Assembly: GCA_036245525.1 (NCBI GenBank) | Contig: BTPG01000006.1 | Coordinates: forward strand, 73,195,526 to 73,259,525 | DNA from: Semisulcospira habei | Taxonomy: Eukaryota > Mollusca > Gastropoda > Semisulcospiridae | Direction of reading: 5' to 3' | Length of the DNA stretch: 64,000 nucleotides | Shown: positions 61,333 to 64,000 of the stretch, piece by piece | Layout of the letters: every line of letters begins with the position of its first letter | Numbering within the stretch: position 1 is the first letter of the stretch | Notes under the pieces: model-generated | The model's database searches: none | What the model was told of the DNA's origin: nothing | What the model saw: the letters and a program-made list of their open reading frames with translations, nothing else | Position numbers and translations under genes: made by a program

Positions 61333-61590
61333 AGTGAAGTTACGTTTACGCCAAACGACTCCCAACAACGAACGAGAGCGAAGTCATGGCGGGTAACCAC
61401 GTGTACCAGAAGCAAAGACTGTACTCCGAACGTATCCAACATCTCCAAGAGGCATAGATCCTCATGAGCCCGTAGGGCTCATGAGGATCTATGCCTCTTG
61501 GAGATGTCTATGCTTATGGTAGAAGCTGGTTATCCGCCGTGACTTCGCTCTGGTTCGTTGTTGGTAGTCGTTCGTTGCAGACGAAACCTC
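61333..61590. mobile_element. Family F element carrying a family A core
   Basis: Arms start AAGTTACGTTTACGCCAAA and end near GTCGTTCGTTGCAGACGAAACC; GAAGTCATGGCGGGTAACC faces GGTTATCCGCCGTGACTTC. In the middle (61444-61505) is an A-type palindrome, CCAAGAGGCATAGATCCTC and GAGGATCTATGCCTCTTGG, with a CGTAG loop and matching CATCTC and GAGATG extensions. Confidence 0.93.
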
Positions 61591-61816
61591 ACGATTGGTC
61601 CGGATTAATACGAAACGTGCACATCCCCCCTTCGACTGAACATTGAGCTATAAGTGACTACTGTCTTTCGGAAAGGATTGGGGTCATGAAGCTTTTCGAT
61701 TGACGTACCTCGAAGTGAGACGCTAAGGCCAGATAGGCTCATTGCATGTTAATGCTTTTCGGCAGCGTTGATGGCACAAAATACTATGCAGTCGATCAAG
61801 TATTATCTTATCAGTT

Positions 61817-61916
61817 GTACGAGTGAGCTTATATACTGCGCAAACCAGTAAAGTTGGTGCTCCGCAGTGGCTTGCGCAGGACTGAGTGGCTTGCGCAGGA
61901 CTATATAAACTCACTT
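61817..61916. repeat. Family I palindrome, altered
   Basis: GAGTGAGCTTATATACTGCGC and CAGGACTATATAAACTCAC tips; a 17-bp word (GTGGCTTGCGCAGGACT) is duplicated in the right arm. Confidence 0.75.
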
Positions 61917-62399
61917 TCAACCGTTCCAGATTCCCTCACTGTTTTGCATCGCATTTAAGTTTTCAGTGTTCACGATTTAAGATTCGAGAAATGTATTGTC
62001 CATAAAAGGATATGTGCGGAGGGTAAATGAGAAAAAACAAACATGATATCGCAACATATTTCACACATGTTAGAAAACTTGTATAGACCGTTTCGACATC
62101 ACTTTAATAAGACAAACCATTAAATTATAAATATAATTGTGAAGACTGAATACTGGGCGGTCTTAAAGCCCTAATCTTTACATTATTATTGGCACTGTGT
62201 ATAGGCCCTCCTCACAAACAATGCACTCATCGCGTTATATTTGACGTAATGTCCTGAATTTAACTTTTTTCATGTTTTCGACGATCGTTGCGAATGTCAA
62301 AGGCTATAAAAAGTGTCCTCACGTCCTATTTCACACGTGATTAGACCCCCCCCCCCCTGTAGGAAACAACGCACTCAAGTCATCGTGCCACCATCAGCA
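61917..62399. other. No feature recognised
   Basis: AT-rich; poly-C run at 62347-62357. No gene seen. Confidence 0.4.
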
Positions 62400-62492
62400 T
62401 GTTAGCAAAAGTTCCTCGGGTCGACGTCGCTCGTCGTTGGCCCGCGCAAGGCAGTGCGCGGGCCAAGGACAAACGACATCGGCCCAAGAATC
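62400..62492. repeat. Family E palindrome, partly decayed
   Basis: AGCAAAAGTTCCTCGGGTC and GGCCCAAGAATCTGG tips; GGCCCGCGCAAGGCAGTGCGCGGGCC centre. Confidence 0.88.
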
Positions 62493-62634
62493 TGGACCTA
62501 ACTTCTCGAATTTCTCACTAGAAGCGTGTCTTCCCCCGAGATACGTCAGTCTAGCACACTTTTCAAGATTGAACGTTTGATATTCCCACGTGACTAATTC
62601 ATTTGAAGGAAAATCGTCGATTCAAATAAACGGA

Positions 62635-62700
62635 GCAATAGGCATAGATCCTCATGAGCCCCCGCAATTGCGGGGGCTCATGAGGATCGATGCCTCTTGT
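62635..62700. repeat. Family A core palindrome, near perfect
   Basis: GCAATAGGCATAGATCCTC and GAGGATCGATGCCTCTTGT around GCCCCCGCAATTGCGGGGGC. No TTAA ends nearby. Confidence 0.92.
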
Positions 62701-63054
62701 AAGAAGCTTTACGTCTGCTGAAGGGAGGCGTGGGAAACCCTATAGATGTAAGGTTGTGTCTCCTTGCGGACTCTGTACGCCGACTGCTGTAGACGCGCGC
62801 TGCTGCACTTCTTACACGTGCATGTGTCCCTTCGGGGCATGCGGCATGTCTGTCTCGCGCTCCCTGCACTTCTTTTCCGCTATTGGCTCTATGCAAATAA
62901 GTGAAATGTCCTCAGGCCGACCCGGCCTCACATGTGCGGCTGTAGACTTTTTGACTTCAAGTTTTGACATCAAGGCAACATGACAATTTCCAAATGCATT
63001 TCTCATTTCTTCACAAAAAAGTGACCAAAAATGTTAACATTACAGACAGTGATG
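62701..63054. other. No feature recognised
   Basis: A 97-codon plus frame (62690-62983) has several Cys but starts in the adjacent hairpin, so it is not supported. Confidence 0.3.
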
Positions 63055-63250
63055 TTTTGTTTGTTTGTTTCTTGTGCTTTGTTTGTTAGAATGTCTGTTT
63101 TGTTTGTTTGTTTGTTTGTTTGTGTTTGTGTTTGTTTGTTTTTTGATTGTTGTGTTTTGTTAGAATCTTTGTTTTGTTTGTTAGTTTGTTTGTATTTGTG
63201 TTGTGTTTGTGTTTGTTTCTTGTTTTTGCTGTTTGTTTGTTTGTTTGTTC
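63055..63250. repeat. TTTG microsatellite
   Basis: Long interrupted run of TTTG and TTTGTG units. Confidence 0.95.
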
Positions 63251-63398
63251 TCATGTAGAGTGGGTCATCTGGCGTCAAAGCTTTGTCTTGCTGGCCTCGT
63301 TAGCATCTCTGTTAAAATAGTTTATTTTTGCAAGAAGGGCGTAGTTCAAAGGTGAAGGCTGGGATGTGGGAGGAGAGGGTGGGGACGGGGGTTGGGGT

Positions 63399-63481
<83 letters not shown>
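63399..63481. repeat. GT microsatellite
   Basis: About 40 GT units, nearly pure. Confidence 0.97.
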
Positions 63482-63485
<4 letters not shown>

Positions 63486-63633
63486 GTGCGTTGGCGGAAG
63501 GGGTTAGAAGTACTTAGCTCACTCGCCGACAGACAATTTTCATTAAGTGTATTATCAACGCTGGCAAGCGACATCCAGGTCAGGGGAGGTAGCAGGGAAT
63601 AGCAGCGGTGTTATTTATTGCTAACTGTTTTTA

Positions 63634-63742
63634 TATACTGGCGAGCAAAAGAAATGCGACATTTTGGGAATCGGGGGAAACACTTAAATACTAGTGTTTC
63701 CGACGATTCTAAAATGTCGCATTTCTTTCGCTCGTCAGTATA
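63634..63742. mobile_element. Family J palindromic element
   Basis: TATACTGGCGAGCAAAAGAA and TTCTTTCGCTCGTCAGTATA tips; AATGCGACATTTTGGGAATC and GATTCTAAAATGTCGCATT inside; ACTAGT near the centre. TA at both ends fits a Tc1/mariner-like target, which is inference. Confidence 0.88.
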
Positions 63743-63841
63743 CAGTTAGTCCAATCCGCTACGATATTCCCATGCCTGTAATGAAAAGAAAGCAAGAGAA
63801 GAAACTGGGTCGCAGAATTTTCACCAGGATCACTTCCTGAA

Positions 63842-63935
63842 GATGGGGGCCGCAGTGGCTCATGAGAACTTATGTTTCTTGCATATGTTGCCGCCACTAC
63901 TGCAAGAAACAGCCACAGATTTTCATGAGATTCGA
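63842..63935. repeat. Family A arms in swapped order
   Basis: A right arm (GGCTCATGAGAACTTATG then TTTCTTGC) precedes a left arm (GCAAGAAACAGCCACAGATTTTC), the reverse of normal order, as expected at the junction of two neighbouring hairpins of a tandem array. Confidence 0.65.
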
Positions 63936-64000
63936 TTTTCTATCAGTACCATACACTTGAATGTCCCAGACCCGTACACCACCATACATCGAGATCAATG

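Noticed and set aside
63003..63602. Frames of repeated Cys-Val, Thr-His and Asn-Lys-Gln
   Set aside because: They are translations of GT and TTTG microsatellites.
4405..63881. Hairpins as rho-independent terminators or microRNA precursors
   Set aside because: They lack T tracts, are multi-copy, bounded by TTAA or inverted ends, and are nearly perfectly paired, which fits foldback transposons better.

Overview
The window looks like a stretch of a large, intron-rich animal genome, most likely a lophotrochozoan and probably a gastropod mollusc. The support is GT-AG splice signals around isolated exons, non-LTR retrotransposons of RTE and CR1/L2 type, tRNA-related SINE pieces, long microsatellites, and one exon resembling a GABA-B receptor. 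The species is not identified. I found no rRNA gene, complete tRNA gene or CRISPR array, and no bacterial-style operon.

Host genes are sparse. The best supported are the signal-peptide exon of a GABA-B receptor-like protein (8259-8567, minus), ending at a textbook splice donor, and a terminal exon of an unrecognised membrane protein (33777-34025, minus) with a clear acceptor and stop. A second possible signal-peptide exon (9548-9748, minus) is weak. Everything else with long coding frames is retrotransposon: a reverse transcriptase at 37296-38885 (minus), an RTE element at 45163-48078 (minus), a nearly full RTE element at about 53460-56905 (plus), two copies of one CR1/L2-like 3' end (2529-3340 plus, 58561-59746 minus), and smaller 3' tails.

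The outstanding feature is a dense population of palindromic (foldback) elements, roughly one per 500-800 bp, in a dozen families that I label A-L, P and Q. Families A, B, C, D and G are all bounded by TTAA and share an end of the form TTAACYCHTT, although their interiors are unrelated. That is the target site and end style of piggyBac-type transposons, so these look like non-autonomous relatives; no transposase is in the window. Families E (GC-rich, about 100 bp), F, H, I, J, K and L have other ends.

The palindromes behave oddly. In many copies both arms carry the same change relative to the family consensus, so pairing is kept. Neighbouring elements repeatedly share a single TTAA. One core palindrome (A) occurs inside elements with two unrelated sets of ends. 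Several copies have lost exactly one arm, twice at the same breakpoint. Two arrays repeat A-type hairpins at about 150-180 bp spacing. This mutually consistent set of foldback families is the best candidate for an undescribed system here. The likely consequences, inferred and not shown, are abundant double-stranded RNA whenever introns or 3' UTRs are transcribed, and arm homogenisation by gene conversion or snap-back copying.

Layout: 1-3.4 kb, a 45-bp minisatellite and a LINE tail; 4.4-7.9 kb, A/B/D hairpins and a LINE tail; 8-9.8 kb, the GABA-B-like exon with three tandem hairpins in its intron; 9.8-33 kb, almost continuous hairpins plus microsatellites; 33.8-34 kb, the membrane-protein exon; 34-45 kb, hairpins and one LINE; 45-48 kb, RTE copy 1; 48-53.5 kb, hairpins and a segmental duplication; 53.5-56.9 kb, RTE copy 2; 57-64 kb, mixed hairpins, a nested LINE and microsatellites.
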